Source: Gammaproteobacteria bacterium
GTDB lineage: Bacteria; Pseudomonadota; Gammaproteobacteria; Ga0077536
DNA: 58,268 bases
NCBI GenBank assembly: GCA_016874535.1
Contig: VGUA01000001.1
Coordinates: 105,188-163,455 of the forward strand
Direction: 5' to 3'
The notes under the pieces are model-generated. The model did not search any database and had not been told where the DNA came from. It was given only the letters and a program-made list of their open reading frames with translations. The translations under genes and the position numbers were made by a program. How positions within the stretch are numbered: the stretch's first letter is position 1; the number at the start of each line of letters is the position of its first letter. Positions 34,055 to 44,731 of the stretch are shown here, one piece after another.

Positions 34055-35809
34055 TCAGCCCGGGTCGCGGCGCCGGGTCTGCTGCAGCTTGGCCCGAGTC
34101 TGCTCGGCGAGCTCGGCCGGGGTGCCTGCGGCCGCTGTTTCCACGAGCCGCGAGTAGTAATTTCGTTGCGCGTGCTTCAGCACTTGGCCCAGGGCCCCCG
34201 TGAATTCGGCGGCCCAGTGTTCGGGCGGCAACAGCATCTGGGTTGCGAGAATCTCCTCGATGAGCGCGCCCTGGGGGGTATCCCGGAAGCGCTCGATGAG
34301 CGCGCCGGAGGTGAGCGTGGGCTCGGCACCCAGCAATTCCAGCAGGTCGACCAAGAGCGCAAGGCGCGGGTCGGCCGTCACGTCCAGAGCCGGAAAGTGG
34401 CTGGCCTGGGCGGCGAGGCCGGGCTCCCGCAGCAAAAAGTAGAGTGCGCGATTGAGCACCGGCGTCACGCTCTGGCGGGGACCGAGCGGCCGGGACTGGC
34501 GCACGGCACCGGGCGGGTCGGGTGGCAGGCGCGCCCCCGGCACGATGACGCGGGTTTGCGCGAGTTCGGCCAGCCGCTCCTGCAGCAGTTGCCGGAAAGT
34601 CCCGCCGGGCACCTTGCCAATCAAGGGCTTGGCGAGCGCCACCAGCCGTGCCCGGCCTTCCAAGGTGCGCAGATCCGTCTGCTTGCCGAGCTCCCTGAAC
34701 AGCATTTCGGACAAACCTTCAAAGCGCGCCGGATCTTCAAACGCCGTGCGCCCTTCCTGACGCACCAGCGAATCCGGATCCTGACCCTGTGGCAGGAACA
34801 GGAAAGCCGCGCTGCGCCCGTCCTGCAGATAGGGCAGGGCGGTTTCCAGCGCCCGCCAGCTGGCGCGTTGGCCGGCGGCGTCGCCATCAAAACAGAACAC
34901 GATTTCCGGCACCGCGCGGAACAGGGTTTCCAGATGTTCGCCGGTGGTGGCGGTGCCGAGCGTGGCCACCGCGTAATCGATGCCGTGCTGGGCCAGCGCC
35001 ACCACATCCATATAGCCCTCCACGATGAGGATGCGCGAAAGCTTGGTATTTGCCTTCAGGGCATGGTGCAGGCCATAGAGCTCGCGCCGCTTCTGGAAGA
35101 TGGGTGTTTCCGGCGAATTGAGATATTTGGGCTCGCCCTGATCGATGACGCGCCCGCCAAAGGCGATGCAGCGGCCGCGCCGGTCATGGATGGGAAAGAT
35201 GATGCGATCGCGGAAGCGGTCATAGGCGCCGCCGCCTTCGCGCTCGATGGTGAGCCCACCCAGGAGCAGAAGTTTCTGTCGCTCGGGCGTGGTGCCGAGG
35301 GCGCTGAGGCAGGTATCCCAGCCTTGCGGCGCGTAGCCAATGCCGAAGCGCTTGGCGATTTCGCCGGTGAGGCCGCGGCGCTTCAGGTAGCTCACCGCGC
35401 GCTCGCGGGTGGGGTGTTCGCGCAGCAGGCGGGCATAGAGGGCTTCGGCTTCCGCCATCACGGCATAGAGCGGGCCGTTGTCTTCGCGCTTCGCCTCCGG
35501 GCCGCCGGCTTCGTATTCGATATCCATGCCGAACTGGGCGGCGAGATCTTCCACCGCCTCGGTGAAGCTCAAGCCATCATGGTTCATCAGAAAGCCGATG
35601 GCCGAGCCGTGCTGGCCGCAGCCAAAGCAGTGATAGAACTGCTTCTCCGGGCTCACGGTGAAGGAGGGCGATTTTTCGTTGTGGAAGGGGCACAGGCCCT
35701 GGAAGTCACGCCCCGCCTTTTTCAGCTGCACGGTCTTGCCCACCACATCGACGATATCGACGCGGTCCAGCAATTTGTCGACGAAGGCGCGGGCGATGCG
35801 ACCAGCCAT
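34055..35809 (-). CDS. dnaG: DNA primase
   Basis: ...[31 protein letters not shown]...[17 protein letters not shown]: zinc finger and TOPRIM. Confidence 0.95.
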   Translation of the reverse strand: MAGRIARAFVDKLLDRVDIVDVVGKTVQLKKAGRDFQGLCPFHNEKSPSFTVSPEKQFYHCFGCGQHGSAIGFLMNHDGLSFTEAVEDLAAQFGMDIEYEAGGPEAKREDNGPLYAVMAEAEALYARLLREHPTRERAVSYLKRRGLTGEIAKRFGIGYAPQGWDTCLSALGTTPERQKLLLLGGLTIEREGGGAYDRFRDRIIFPIHDRRGRCIAFGGRVIDQGEPKYLNSPETPIFQKRRELYGLHHALKANTKLSRILIVEGYMDVVALAQHGIDYAVATLGTATTGEHLETLFRAVPEIVFCFDGDAAGQRASWRALETALPYLQDGRSAAFLFLPQGQDPDSLVRQEGRTAFEDPARFEGLSEMLFRELGKQTDLRTLEGRARLVALAKPLIGKVPGGTFRQLLQERLAELAQTRVIVPGARLPPDPPGAVRQSRPLGPRQSVTPVLNRALYFLLREPGLAAQASHFPALDVTADPRLALLVDLLELLGAEPTLTSGALIERFRDTPQGALIEEILATQMLLPPEHWAAEFTGALGQVLKHAQRNYYSRLVETAAAGTPAELAEQTRAKLQQTRRRDPG

Positions 35810-35916
35810 GGGGCAAGCAAATCCGTGTGACGCGGGCAGTGCGTGTGCCCATTGTAGGCGCTTGGCATCCCGGCGGAATGCTCCGCGCAGGAGAAGGGGA
35901 GCGGGGTGGCCGGCGC

Positions 35917-36369
35917 TCAGGCGCCGGAGAGTCTGGCCTTGATGGTGGCGCTGACGGCGGAGAGGTCGGCCCGGCCCATGACCAGCGGGCGGAGCGTGTT
36001 CATGACCTTGCCCATGTCCTTGATTTGGGTGGCGCCGCACTCGGCGATGGTCTTGTCGATGAGCGCACCCAGCTCCTCGGCGCTCAGCGGCGCGGGCAGG
36101 AATTCCTCGATGATGCGCAGTTCGTCCCGCTCCTTGTCCGCGAGATCCTGCCGCCCAGCGGCATCGAACTGGCTGATGGAATCCCGGCGCTGGTTGGTGA
36201 GCTTGGTGAGGATGGCGATGATGGCATCGTCATCTGGCGTGGTGCGGGTATCGACTTCCACCTGCTTCACCGCGGCCAGCATGCCGCGGAGCGTGGTGGA
36301 GCGGAGTTTGTCCCCGGATTTGAGCGCCTCCTTCACGGCGGCGTTCATGCGGTCCTTGAGTTCGGACAT
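35917..36369 (-). CDS. GatB/YqeY domain protein
   Basis: MSELKDRMNAAVKEALKSGDKLRSTTLRGMLAAVKQVEVD...LADKERDELRIIEEFLPAPLSAEEL. Confidence 0.9.
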   Translation of the reverse strand: MSELKDRMNAAVKEALKSGDKLRSTTLRGMLAAVKQVEVDTRTTPDDDAIIAILTKLTNQRRDSISQFDAAGRQDLADKERDELRIIEEFLPAPLSAEELGALIDKTIAECGATQIKDMGKVMNTLRPLVMGRADLSAVSATIKARLSGA

Positions 36370-36425
36370 GGCGGGAGCTTCCGGGCTGTCTGGCGCTCCC
36401 TCGGTTGAGGCGGCGCCGGGAACAA

Positions 36426-36641
36426 TCAGTACATGCGGGTCTTGCGCAGTGAGGACCGCGCGGCCTTCTTCTGCCAGCGCTTCACCGCGGCAGCGGCCTT
36501 GCGCTTGCGCTCCTGGGTGGGCTTTTCGTAGAACTCGCGCTTGTGCACTTCGGCCAGTACACCGGCTTTTTCACAGGCGCGCTTGAAGCGGCGCATGGCG
36601 ATATCAAAGGGTTCGTTTTCGCGGATTTTGACGCTGGGCAT
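36426..36641 (-). CDS. rpsU: 30S ribosomal protein S21
   Basis: [59 protein letters not shown]. Confidence 0.96.
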   Translation of the reverse strand: MPSVKIRENEPFDIAMRRFKRACEKAGVLAEVHKREFYEKPTQERKRKAAAAVKRWQKKAARSSLRKTRMY

Positions 36642-36744
36642 GGGCTTGCTTTGGATCCTATGGGTCACTGTGCCTTCAGGGACCGGGGATCCTATGCGGC
36701 CAGCCACCGAATGTCCACCTGAAGGAGTGGTAATCTCCCGCCCC

Positions 36745-37767
36745 ATGAACATCCTCGGCATCGAGACCTCCTGCGACGAAACCGGTGTGGCCGTCTACGC
36801 CGAGCCCGGTGGCCTGCTGGCCCATCGCCTGCACAGCCAAGTGGCCATGCACCGCGAGCACGGGGGCGTGGTGCCGGAACTCGCCTCGCGGGACCATGTG
36901 CAGCGCCTGGTACCCCTCATCCGCGAGACGGTATCGGAGGCGGGGCTCGGCCTCCCGGACCTCACCGCCATTGCCTATACCGCAGGCCCCGGCCTCATCG
37001 GGGCGCTGCTGGTGGGGGCGACCTTGGCCCGCAGCCTCGCGTGGGCGCTCGGGATCCCGGCCATCCCCATTCATCATATGGAGGCCCACCTCTTGGCCCC
37101 CATGCTGGAGCCGGATCCGCCTGAATTCCCCTTCTTGGCCCTGCTGGTGTCCGGCGGCCACACCATGCTCGTGCAGGTGGAAAGCCTCGGGCAGTACCGG
37201 ATTCTGGGCGAATCCCTGGACGATGCCGCGGGCGAGGCCTTCGACAAGACGGCCAAGCTGCTGGGCCTCGGTTACCCCGGGGGGCCGGCGGTGGAGCGCC
37301 TGGCGGCGGAAGGCGAGGCCGGCCGCTTCACCTTCCCCCGCCCGATGACGGACCGGCCGGGCCTCGATTTCAGTTTCAGTGGCTTGAAGACCTACTGCGC
37401 CAATACCGTGCGCGACCACGGCAAGGAGCCCGGCGCGCCTGCCGCCATTGCGCGCGCCTTCAGCGAGGCGGTAGTGGATACCTTCATCATCAAGTGTCGT
37501 CGCGCTTTGAAAGAAACAGGTCTGCGAACCCTAGTGGTGGCCGGTGGCGTGAGCGCCAACCGGCAGTTGCGCGCGGGGCTCGATGCTCTCGCCAAGACTC
37601 AGGGCGCGCGGGTGTATTACCCGCAGCCGGCGTTCTGTACGGACAACGGCGCGATGATCGCCTACGCCGGATACCTCAGGCATCGCGCAGGCGAGCGTGC
37701 GCCGCTCGATTTTGCGGCGAGGCCGCGTTGGTCCTTGGAGGAGATTGGCCTGACGGCGGGGGCCTGA
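36745..37767 (+). CDS. tsaD: tRNA N6-adenosine threonylcarbamoyltransferase TsaD
   Basis: [18 protein letters not shown]...[13 protein letters not shown]...[12 protein letters not shown]...[11 protein letters not shown]. Confidence 0.96.
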   Translation: MNILGIETSCDETGVAVYAEPGGLLAHRLHSQVAMHREHGGVVPELASRDHVQRLVPLIRETVSEAGLGLPDLTAIAYTAGPGLIGALLVGATLARSLAWALGIPAIPIHHMEAHLLAPMLEPDPPEFPFLALLVSGGHTMLVQVESLGQYRILGESLDDAAGEAFDKTAKLLGLGYPGGPAVERLAAEGEAGRFTFPRPMTDRPGLDFSFSGLKTYCANTVRDHGKEPGAPAAIARAFSEAVVDTFIIKCRRALKETGLRTLVVAGGVSANRQLRAGLDALAKTQGARVYYPQPAFCTDNGAMIAYAGYLRHRAGERAPLDFAARPRWSLEEIGLTAGA

Positions 37768-37807
37768 GGGCAGCAAGGCCCGCAGTGCTGGCCGCGCGGT
37801 GGAATGC

Positions 37808-38402
37808 TCAGGCGCGCTTGGCGCCGATGCGACCTTCCGTGCCGGCGCGCAGGCGCTGGATATTCTCCGCATGGCGCCAGAACACTGCCGGGGCCATCAC
37901 GCCCAGCGCCAGGGCGTAGGGTAGGGGCAAGCCCAGCAGCAGTGCGTAAAGTGGTGCCGCCAGAGTGGCGCACAGCGCGGCGAGTGAGGAATAGCGGGAC
38001 ACGGCCGCCACCGCGAGCCAGGTCACGATAAAGCAGAGTCCCAATCGCCAGTCACAGCCGAACAGCACGCCGATGAGCGTCGCCACGCCCTTGCCACCCT
38101 TGAAGCCGAAGAACACCGGATAGAGATGTCCGATGAAGGCGGCGACGCCTGCGCCGGCCACGATGGCGGGATCAAGCTTGAGCCCGGCCGCGATCACGAC
38201 CGGCAGAAAGCCCTTGAGCACATCGCCCGCCAAGGTGAGCAGTGCGGGAAATTTGCCATAGGCGCGCAACACGTTCGTGGCGCCGGGATTGCCCGAACCC
38301 ACGCTGCGCGGATCGCCCTTGCCCATCAGCCTGCAGACCAGAATGGCCGCGGAGATGGAACCGATGAGATAGCTGGCGACGAGATAGGCGATGCCCCACA
38401 TG
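37808..38402 (-). CDS. plsY: Glycerol-3-phosphate acyltransferase PlsY
   Basis: ...YLIGSISAAILVCRLMGKGDPRSVGSGNPGATNVLRAYGK...FFGFKGGKGVATLIGVLFG. Confidence 0.94.
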
Positions 38403-38492
38403 CCGGCTATTGCACTTGATGCCCGGACGGCAATCAAGAGGGCTTATACTCCGGCGCAGCGCGACTCCCGCGCGTTCTCTGGACGGCTTGTG

Positions 38493-38849
38493 ATGGATAT
38501 CGTTTTTCTCCATGGACTCAAGATCGACACCGTCATCGGCATCTGGGACTGGGAGCGCAAGCTCAAGCAGACCTTGGTCATCGATCTCGACATGGGCGCC
38601 GATCTCTCCATCCCCGGCCGCAGCGACAACATCGAAGACACCCTCGACTACAAATCCGTGACCAAGCGGATCATGAAGCTTGCGGACGAGAGCGCCTTCC
38701 TGCTCGTGGAAAAGCTGGCCGAGACGATTGCGGACATCCTCCTCGATGAATTCAAGATCCCCTGGGTGCGCGTGCGTATCAACAAGCAGGGCGCCGTGCG
38801 TCAGGTGCGCGATGTGGGTGTGATGATCGAACGCAGCCGCAAGTCCTGA
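38493..38849 (+). CDS. folB: Dihydroneopterin aldolase
   Basis: MDIVFLHGLKIDTVIGIWDWERKLKQTLVIDLDMG...LVEKLAETIADILL. Confidence 0.94.
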   Translation: MDIVFLHGLKIDTVIGIWDWERKLKQTLVIDLDMGADLSIPGRSDNIEDTLDYKSVTKRIMKLADESAFLLVEKLAETIADILLDEFKIPWVRVRINKQGAVRQVRDVGVMIERSRKS

Positions 38850-38856
38850 TCTGCCC

Positions 38857-39363
38857 GTGCCGCAGGTTTACGTCAGCATCGGCAGCAACCAGTCACCCCG
38901 GCAGTACATTCGCGAGGGCCTGGGCCGGTTGGAAGCCGAGGTTGGGCCGTTGCAGGTCTCACCGGTCTACCGCAGCGTGGCCGTGGGGTTTGAAGGCGAG
39001 GATTTCTTCAATCTCGTGATTGGATTTTCCACCGACTTGCCGCTGCAGACGCTGGCGCAGATCCTGCGCGACATCGAAGCCGCCTGCGGGCGTCACCGCG
39101 GGGAAGCGAAATTCGCACCGCGCACCCTGGATATGGACATCCTCACCTATGGTGATGCTGTGCTCGAAGAAGGCCGCCTGCGCCTGCCGCGCGAGGACAT
39201 CCTGGAATACGCCTTCGTGCTGAAGCCGCTGGCGGACCTTGCGCCCGAGGCGCGGCATCCGGTGCTCAGGCAAACTTATGCGGCGCTCTGGGCGGCCTTT
39301 GCCGGTGACGATGCCGGCATGGTGGAAGCCCCCGGGTTTCTCGACGACGAACCTTCCCCATGA
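38857..39363 (+). CDS. folK: 2-amino-4-hydroxy-6-hydroxymethyldihydropteridine pyrophosphokinase
   Basis: VYVSIGSNQSPRQYIREGLGRLE...FAPRTLDMDILTYGD; GTG start. Confidence 0.93.
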   Translation: MPQVYVSIGSNQSPRQYIREGLGRLEAEVGPLQVSPVYRSVAVGFEGEDFFNLVIGFSTDLPLQTLAQILRDIEAACGRHRGEAKFAPRTLDMDILTYGDAVLEEGRLRLPREDILEYAFVLKPLADLAPEARHPVLRQTYAALWAAFAGDDAGMVEAPGFLDDEPSP

Positions 39364-39800
39364 TGAGGAGTGCGCGCATGCCGTGGATGCGATGGGCCTT
39401 GATCCTGCTGATGCTGCTCTCTGCCGGCTGTGCTTCCATCGTCTCTCCGGGTGAGGAAAAACGTGGACGCGCGCTCTTTGAGGCCACGGATACCTACCGC
39501 AAGCTTTTCCGTTGGGGACAGTACGAACAGGCGGCGCAGTACCTGCGCGGCAAGGGCGAGGAAAAAATTGCCGCACCCGATCTCGAACGCATGCAGCGCT
39601 ATCGGGTGGTGGGATATCACCAGGCGGATCAAATTGCGAGCGCCGAAGGCACCGAGGTGCGGGCCATCGTGCTGATCGAGTACTACGAGATTGACTCGGG
39701 CGTCACCAAGACCGTGCGCGACGAGCAGTACTGGTGGTATGAGGAAACGGAGAAACGCTGGTTTCTGGGCACGCCCATGCCGGTCTTCGGCCGGCGCTGA
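39363..39800 (+). CDS. Hypothetical lipoprotein
   Basis: Lipobox LLSAGC after a hydrophobic stretch; no family recognised. Confidence 0.65.
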   Translation: MRSARMPWMRWALILLMLLSAGCASIVSPGEEKRGRALFEATDTYRKLFRWGQYEQAAQYLRGKGEEKIAAPDLERMQRYRVVGYHQADQIASAEGTEVRAIVLIEYYEIDSGVTKTVRDEQYWWYEETEKRWFLGTPMPVFGRR

Positions 39801-39845
39801 GTCTGCTGAAACCAGAGGCTCAGGCCAGGGGCTCCATCCCGGGGC

Positions 39846-40598
39846 TCAATCGAAGATCGAGCGTCCCCCGTCCACGTTCATCACTTGGCCGGTGATATAG
39901 GGCGCATCGAGCAGATAGCACACGGCGCGCGAGATATCTTCCAGACTGCCGAGCCGCCCCAGCGGGGTCTTCGCGAGTATCGCCTGCTGATCCGCGCCGG
40001 AAGTTTCCGTGCTCCACAGGATGGCCCCGGGCGCAATGGCATTCACGCGAATGGCAGGCGCAAGTTCACGGGCCAGCGCCCGCGTGAGGCCAACGAGCCC
40101 CGCCTTGGCCGCACAGTAGATGGCGAAGCGCGGCTTGGGCCGCTCTGCATACACATCCACGATATTGATGAGGTTGCCGCCTTGCGCCTGCAACAGCGGC
40201 AGCGCCGCCTGCGCCAGAAAGTAAGGCGCGCGCAGGTTCACGTTGTTCATTTCGTCCCATTGCTCCACCGTGCTCTCGGCGAGCGGGGTGGGATGGAACA
40301 GTGCCGCGTTGTTGATGAGCACATCGAGCCGTCCCCAGTGGGTGCGGATGGCCTCGATGATTTTTGCAGGTGTTGCGGCATCGGCGAGATCGCCCTCAAC
40401 CTGCAGGGTGGAACCGGGACGTGTGGATTCCAGCCCCGCGCACAGGGCACGCGCAGCCTCCGCGGATTGACGATAATGCACCACCACCCGCATGCCGCGG
40501 GCGTGCAGGGTGGAAACGATGTGCGCACCCAGCCGCTGGCTGGAGCCGGTGACCAGTGCAACAGGGGCGTCAACTGCGGTGTGCGTTGGCGAGGACAT
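39846..40598 (-). CDS. Pteridine reductase-like SDR
   Basis: ...ALVTGSSQRLGAHIV...LINNAALFHPTPL...YCAAKAGLVGLTRALARELAP...GQVMNVDGGRSI; next to folB-folK. Confidence 0.88.
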   Translation of the reverse strand: MSSPTHTAVDAPVALVTGSSQRLGAHIVSTLHARGMRVVVHYRQSAEAARALCAGLESTRPGSTLQVEGDLADAATPAKIIEAIRTHWGRLDVLINNAALFHPTPLAESTVEQWDEMNNVNLRAPYFLAQAALPLLQAQGGNLINIVDVYAERPKPRFAIYCAAKAGLVGLTRALARELAPAIRVNAIAPGAILWSTETSGADQQAILAKTPLGRLGSLEDISRAVCYLLDAPYITGQVMNVDGGRSIFD

Positions 40599-40621
40599 GA
40601 ATGGGCGTCCGTGAATAGACC

Positions 40622-41803
40622 ATGAAACTCGAAACGAGATTACCTGATCCGGGCCCGGAGGAGACAGCGGTTTCCGCACGCCTGCTCGCGCGCATCCAGC
40701 AAGAAATACACGCGGCAGAGGGCTTTCTGCCGTTTGATCGTTTCATGGAGCTCGCGCTCTACGCGCCGGACCTCGGCTATTACGTGGCGGGCGCGCACAA
40801 GTTCGGGCGTGAAGGCGACTTTGTCACCGCGCCCGAGCTGTCTCCGTTGTTCGGTGCCTGCCTCGCGCGGCAATGTGCCGCCGTGCTGCAGGCAGGCGGC
40901 GAAGGCATCATCGAATTTGGCGGCGGCAGTGGTCGCCTTGCCCTCAGTGTGATGCAGGCTTTGCACAACTTGGGTCAGCATGACTTCCGCTATGCCATTG
41001 TGGAACTCAGTCCTGAACTCCGCGCGCGGCAACGGGATCTCATTGCGCGTGAAGCGCCCGAACTGCTCGCGCATCTCGAATGGTGGCAGGGGCCGCCGGC
41101 AACGCCTTGGCATGCCACCGTGCTGGCGAATGAAATCCTCGATGCGATTCCCGTCTCCTGCTTCAGCCTTGACGAGGGAGCCATCCTCGAGCGCGGTGTT
41201 GGCGTGGAGGTTGCGGGCACCCTCACCTGGCGCACGCGCGCGGCGCCCGCTGCGCTCGCCTCGGCCGTCGAAGCGGTGCTGCCTCTGGCGCCTGCGGACT
41301 ATCCGCCCGAGTGGGGCTCGGAGATCGCCCTGCGTCTGCCGGCTTTCATGGCCGATTTGAGTCGTTTCGTGGCGCGCGGCGCCGTGGTGCTGGCCGACTA
41401 CGGCTATCCGCGGGCGGAGTTCTATCACCCGGATCGCGCCCAAGGCACTTTGCAGTGCTACTACCGTCATCGCGTGCATGCTGATCCGCTGTGGATGCCA
41501 GGTATCCAGGACATCACGGCGGCGGTTGATTTCACCGCGGTGGCCGAGGCCGCGCATGAGGCCGGATGGACCATCGCGGGGTTTGCCGAACAGGCGCAAT
41601 ATCTGATGGCCTGTGGCATCACGGATCTGCTGACCGCACGCATGCAGGCCTCACCGGAAGAGGCCGAACGCACGGCGCGGGCCGTGAAACGCCTGCTGCT
41701 GCCCCAGGAGATGGGAACCCGTGTGAAGATGATGACTCTCACCCGGGACTACACCGGCGCGGTGCCCGGCTACGACCTGCGTGATGCGCGCCACCGTCTC
41801 TGA
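40622..41803 (+). CDS. MidA-family (COG1565) SAM-dependent methyltransferase
   Basis: ...GFLPFDRFMELALYAPDLGYYVAGAHKFGREGDFVTAPELSPLFGACLARQ...IIEFGGGSGRLA. Confidence 0.9.
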   Translation: MKLETRLPDPGPEETAVSARLLARIQQEIHAAEGFLPFDRFMELALYAPDLGYYVAGAHKFGREGDFVTAPELSPLFGACLARQCAAVLQAGGEGIIEFGGGSGRLALSVMQALHNLGQHDFRYAIVELSPELRARQRDLIAREAPELLAHLEWWQGPPATPWHATVLANEILDAIPVSCFSLDEGAILERGVGVEVAGTLTWRTRAAPAALASAVEAVLPLAPADYPPEWGSEIALRLPAFMADLSRFVARGAVVLADYGYPRAEFYHPDRAQGTLQCYYRHRVHADPLWMPGIQDITAAVDFTAVAEAAHEAGWTIAGFAEQAQYLMACGITDLLTARMQASPEEAERTARAVKRLLLPQEMGTRVKMMTLTRDYTGAVPGYDLRDARHRL

Positions 41804-41834
41804 TGCTCGAACCGTCACATTCCCCGAAGGAGGC

Positions 41835-42488
41835 ATGATGAATCCTGAAAGACGCTGGCTGCTGGCCCTGTTGTGCAGTCTGGCCACGGGCATGGCTATT
41901 GGCCCTGCGCTGGCGGCGGACGATTCCAAGGCGATGGCACCTTTGCCCAAACCGGCTGCCGGCCAGCAGGTGGCGACCTTCGCGGGTGGCTGCTTCTGGT
42001 GCATAGAGCAGCCTTTCGATGAATTGCCCGGCGTGCTGGCCACCACTTCGGGTTACATCGGCGGCACCGTGGCCAATCCCACCTATGACCAGGTGACCTA
42101 CGAGGACACCGGGCACGCCGAAGCGGTGCAGGTGTTGTTCGACCCCGCCCAGATCAGTTACGAGCGCCTGCTGGAAGTGTTCTGGCGCAACATCGACCCC
42201 ACCACGCTTGATGCACAGTTTTGTGACATGGGGGCGCAGTACCGCACCGAGATCTTCTTCCATGACGCGGCCCAGAAAGCCGCTGCCCTCGCCAGCCGCG
42301 AGGCCTTGCAGCGTGCCAAGCCCTTTGCTGGTGCAATCGTCACCCGCATCACGGCGGCCGGTGAGTTCTACCCCGCGGAGAACTATCACCAGGACTACTA
42401 CGTGAAGAATCCCGTGCGCTACAAGTACTACCGTTATCGCTGTGGCCGCGACGAGCGCCTGCAGGAATTGTGGGGCAAGGGCACTTGA
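41835..42488 (+). CDS. msrA: Peptide-methionine (S)-S-oxide reductase with signal peptide
   Basis: ...ATFAGGCFWCIEQPFDELPGV...SGYIGGTVANPTYDQV...GHAEAVQV...NYHQDYY; N-terminal signal sequence. Confidence 0.94.
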   Translation: MMNPERRWLLALLCSLATGMAIGPALAADDSKAMAPLPKPAAGQQVATFAGGCFWCIEQPFDELPGVLATTSGYIGGTVANPTYDQVTYEDTGHAEAVQVLFDPAQISYERLLEVFWRNIDPTTLDAQFCDMGAQYRTEIFFHDAAQKAAALASREALQRAKPFAGAIVTRITAAGEFYPAENYHQDYYVKNPVRYKYYRYRCGRDERLQELWGKGT

Positions 42489-42547
42489 TCATGTGATAAT
42501 CGAACCCTGCAATCTCTGCCCCACAATCGCGGAAAAGGAGAGCCCGA

Positions 42548-43477
42548 ATGCCTGGAGCGGAAAAGGAAGTCGGCACTGCACCGCAGGGTGTGGCCCAGGG
42601 AGTAGTGATGCTCGCCGACATCGTTGGCAGCACGGCCCTGTATGAATCGTGCGGTGACACCCGGGCACGGACATTCCTCGCCGAAGTGATTCAAGCCATG
42701 ACCGGAATCATTACCGAACAGGGTGGCAGGGTTGTTGCCGAATTCGGTGATGAACTCATGTGCATCTTCCCGGACCCTCGTCTCGCTGCCGTGGCGGCCT
42801 GCGCCCTGCACGAGAACATCAGTCACGGCTACCAGGTGCCGGGTGCCGATGAGCGCCAGCGCCTGCACATCGGCATGCATTTTGGGGATCTGCCCGAAGG
42901 TGAACCGGACATGCTGGGCGAAGTGGTGCGGCTCGCGCGGTGGGCGGCGATGCACGCCAAACCCGACCAGACGCTGGTGACTGCGGAGGTGATCGAGCGT
43001 CTGCCGCCGATGTTCCGGGCGGTGTCACGCTATATCGATGACGAAACCTGGGATGCCGAGGGCGATGCCCGCGTTGCCCTGTTCGAGATCATCTGGGATG
43101 TGGATGCCGCGACCGTCGCGGGGCTGCCCGCTGGCCTGCCGCCCAAAGGTCCTTACGTCTCGGTGCGCCTTGAGCATGATGGGCGCCGCATCCGTCTGGA
43201 TGCCGAGCATCCGGTGCTCTCCGTGGGGCGCCATCCCGGCAATGATCTGGTGATTTCGCATGAGCTGGTGTCGCGCCAGCATTTCACGCTGCAGTTCGGT
43301 CGGGGTCGATGCACGATTACCGATCGCAGCACCAATGGCATCACTGTGATCGCGGCAGTCGAGAAACCACAACTGCTCCAGCACGACACGGCAGTGCTCG
43401 CAGAGCGCGGGCAGATTCATATCGGTCACAAGCCGGATCAGACGCCGGCGGTGGTGCTCACCTGGGTGTGCGAATAA
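42548..43477 (+). CDS. Class III nucleotide cyclase-like domain fused to an FHA domain
   Basis: VMLADIVGSTALYE...GGRVVAEFGDELMCIFPDP (cyclase homology) and LSVGRHPGNDLVISHELVSRQHFTLQFGRGRCTITDRSTNGITV (FHA). Confidence 0.85.
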   Translation: MPGAEKEVGTAPQGVAQGVVMLADIVGSTALYESCGDTRARTFLAEVIQAMTGIITEQGGRVVAEFGDELMCIFPDPRLAAVAACALHENISHGYQVPGADERQRLHIGMHFGDLPEGEPDMLGEVVRLARWAAMHAKPDQTLVTAEVIERLPPMFRAVSRYIDDETWDAEGDARVALFEIIWDVDAATVAGLPAGLPPKGPYVSVRLEHDGRRIRLDAEHPVLSVGRHPGNDLVISHELVSRQHFTLQFGRGRCTITDRSTNGITVIAAVEKPQLLQHDTAVLAERGQIHIGHKPDQTPAVVLTWVCE

Positions 43478-43515
43478 AGGCGCTCGCGCGGCCTGCATTA
43501 GTCGCCTTTGCCCTG

Positions 43516-44688
43516 TCAGCCGGCTTCCAGGTGCAACACCGCCTGCACCCTCGCGGCGTGCAGGGCGGCCTTGATGCGCGCGCCATCCTTGCTGGCGAGC
43601 ACTGCGGCGTCTGGCTTCACTTCACGACACGCTGCGAGCGCGCGGGCAATGCGGACCGCTGGCGCGTAGTCTGGCAAGACGGGCGCACGGGTATCCACCG
43701 CACACGCACGTAACACTTCCTCCAGTCGCTCGGGCCGACGGAAACCGTCCACGCGCTCGAGCAGCGTCACCACCGCCTCCGCTTCCAAGGCGCAGGCTGA
43801 GCGAATCACCTGCTGCTCGCGCACCAGCGCCAGCGCCGTTTCGGTGAGCGCGACGGGGGCACGCCGGCGCTGGCAGAGACGTTCAGTCTGCTGGAAGGCG
43901 TGCCCATCTTGGGTTGCATCATCCACAGGCGTCTGCGCCAGCAGTGCGAAGCGCACCGGGAGCGGGAGTTCGGCTTCTGCGGCGCGCTCGAGGTTTTCCA
44001 GCAGATGCTCGCCCGCATCCACTGCGGACTGATCGGGCAGCAGCCGGGGCCGGCCGAAGAGTGCGGCGAGTTCCGGCAACAGGGGCGCGAGCGCGCCACA
44101 GGCTCTCAGCACTTCGACGAAGCGCTCGGGATGGGTCTCCATCAAGGCGCGTTCGAGTTCGCGCCACACTCGCTCCGGAGACAAAGTAAGCAGCTCGCCA
44201 CTGTCTGCCAGCTGCTGCATCAGAGCCAAGGTTTCCGGCGCGATGCGGAAATCGAAGCGTGCCGCGAAGCGCGCCACGCGCAGCACCCGCAGCGGATCTT
44301 CCGCAAAGGCAGGCGTGATGTGGCGCAATACCCCGGCGGCCAGATCCTGTTGTCCGCCATAAGGGTCGTGGAGGTTTCCCTGCTCATCGCGCGCCATCGC
44401 ATTAATGGTCACATCGCGTCGCGCGAGATCTTCTTCCAGGGTGACCGTGGCACCTGTATCGAAGGCAAAGCCGCGATAACCCTGGCCCTGCTTGCGCTCG
44501 AGTCGTGCGAGCGCGTATTCCTCGTGTGTGTCCGGATGCAGGAAGACCGGGAAATCACGGCCCACCTGGCGATAGCCGAGGGCGAGCATTGCTTCCGGGC
44601 TGCCCCCCACCACCACCCAGTCGCGATCCGCGACCGGCCTGCCCAGCAGGCGGTCCCGCACCGCGCCGCCCACTTCGTAGATTTTCAT
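43516..44688 (-). CDS. cca: CCA tRNA nucleotidyltransferase
   Basis: MKIYEVGGAVRDRLLGRPVADRDWVVVGG...RRDVTINAMA...DPYGGQQDLAAGVLRHI...FAEDPLRVLRVARFAARF. Confidence 0.95.
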   Translation of the reverse strand: MKIYEVGGAVRDRLLGRPVADRDWVVVGGSPEAMLALGYRQVGRDFPVFLHPDTHEEYALARLERKQGQGYRGFAFDTGATVTLEEDLARRDVTINAMARDEQGNLHDPYGGQQDLAAGVLRHITPAFAEDPLRVLRVARFAARFDFRIAPETLALMQQLADSGELLTLSPERVWRELERALMETHPERFVEVLRACGALAPLLPELAALFGRPRLLPDQSAVDAGEHLLENLERAAEAELPLPVRFALLAQTPVDDATQDGHAFQQTERLCQRRRAPVALTETALALVREQQVIRSACALEAEAVVTLLERVDGFRRPERLEEVLRACAVDTRAPVLPDYAPAVRIARALAACREVKPDAAVLASKDGARIKAALHAARVQAVLHLEAG

Positions 44689-44731
44689 CCGCGCAGGGGG
44701 TTCATGAATCGTCTGCGGGCTTGCGTGGGAG

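Noticed and set aside
31941-34157. 738-aa plus-strand ORF
   Set aside because: Antisense to rpoD; a codon-bias shadow frame in GC-rich DNA, low-complexity His/Leu-rich translation with no recognisable domain.
34004-35830. 608-aa plus-strand ORF
   Set aside because: Antisense to dnaG; shadow ORF.
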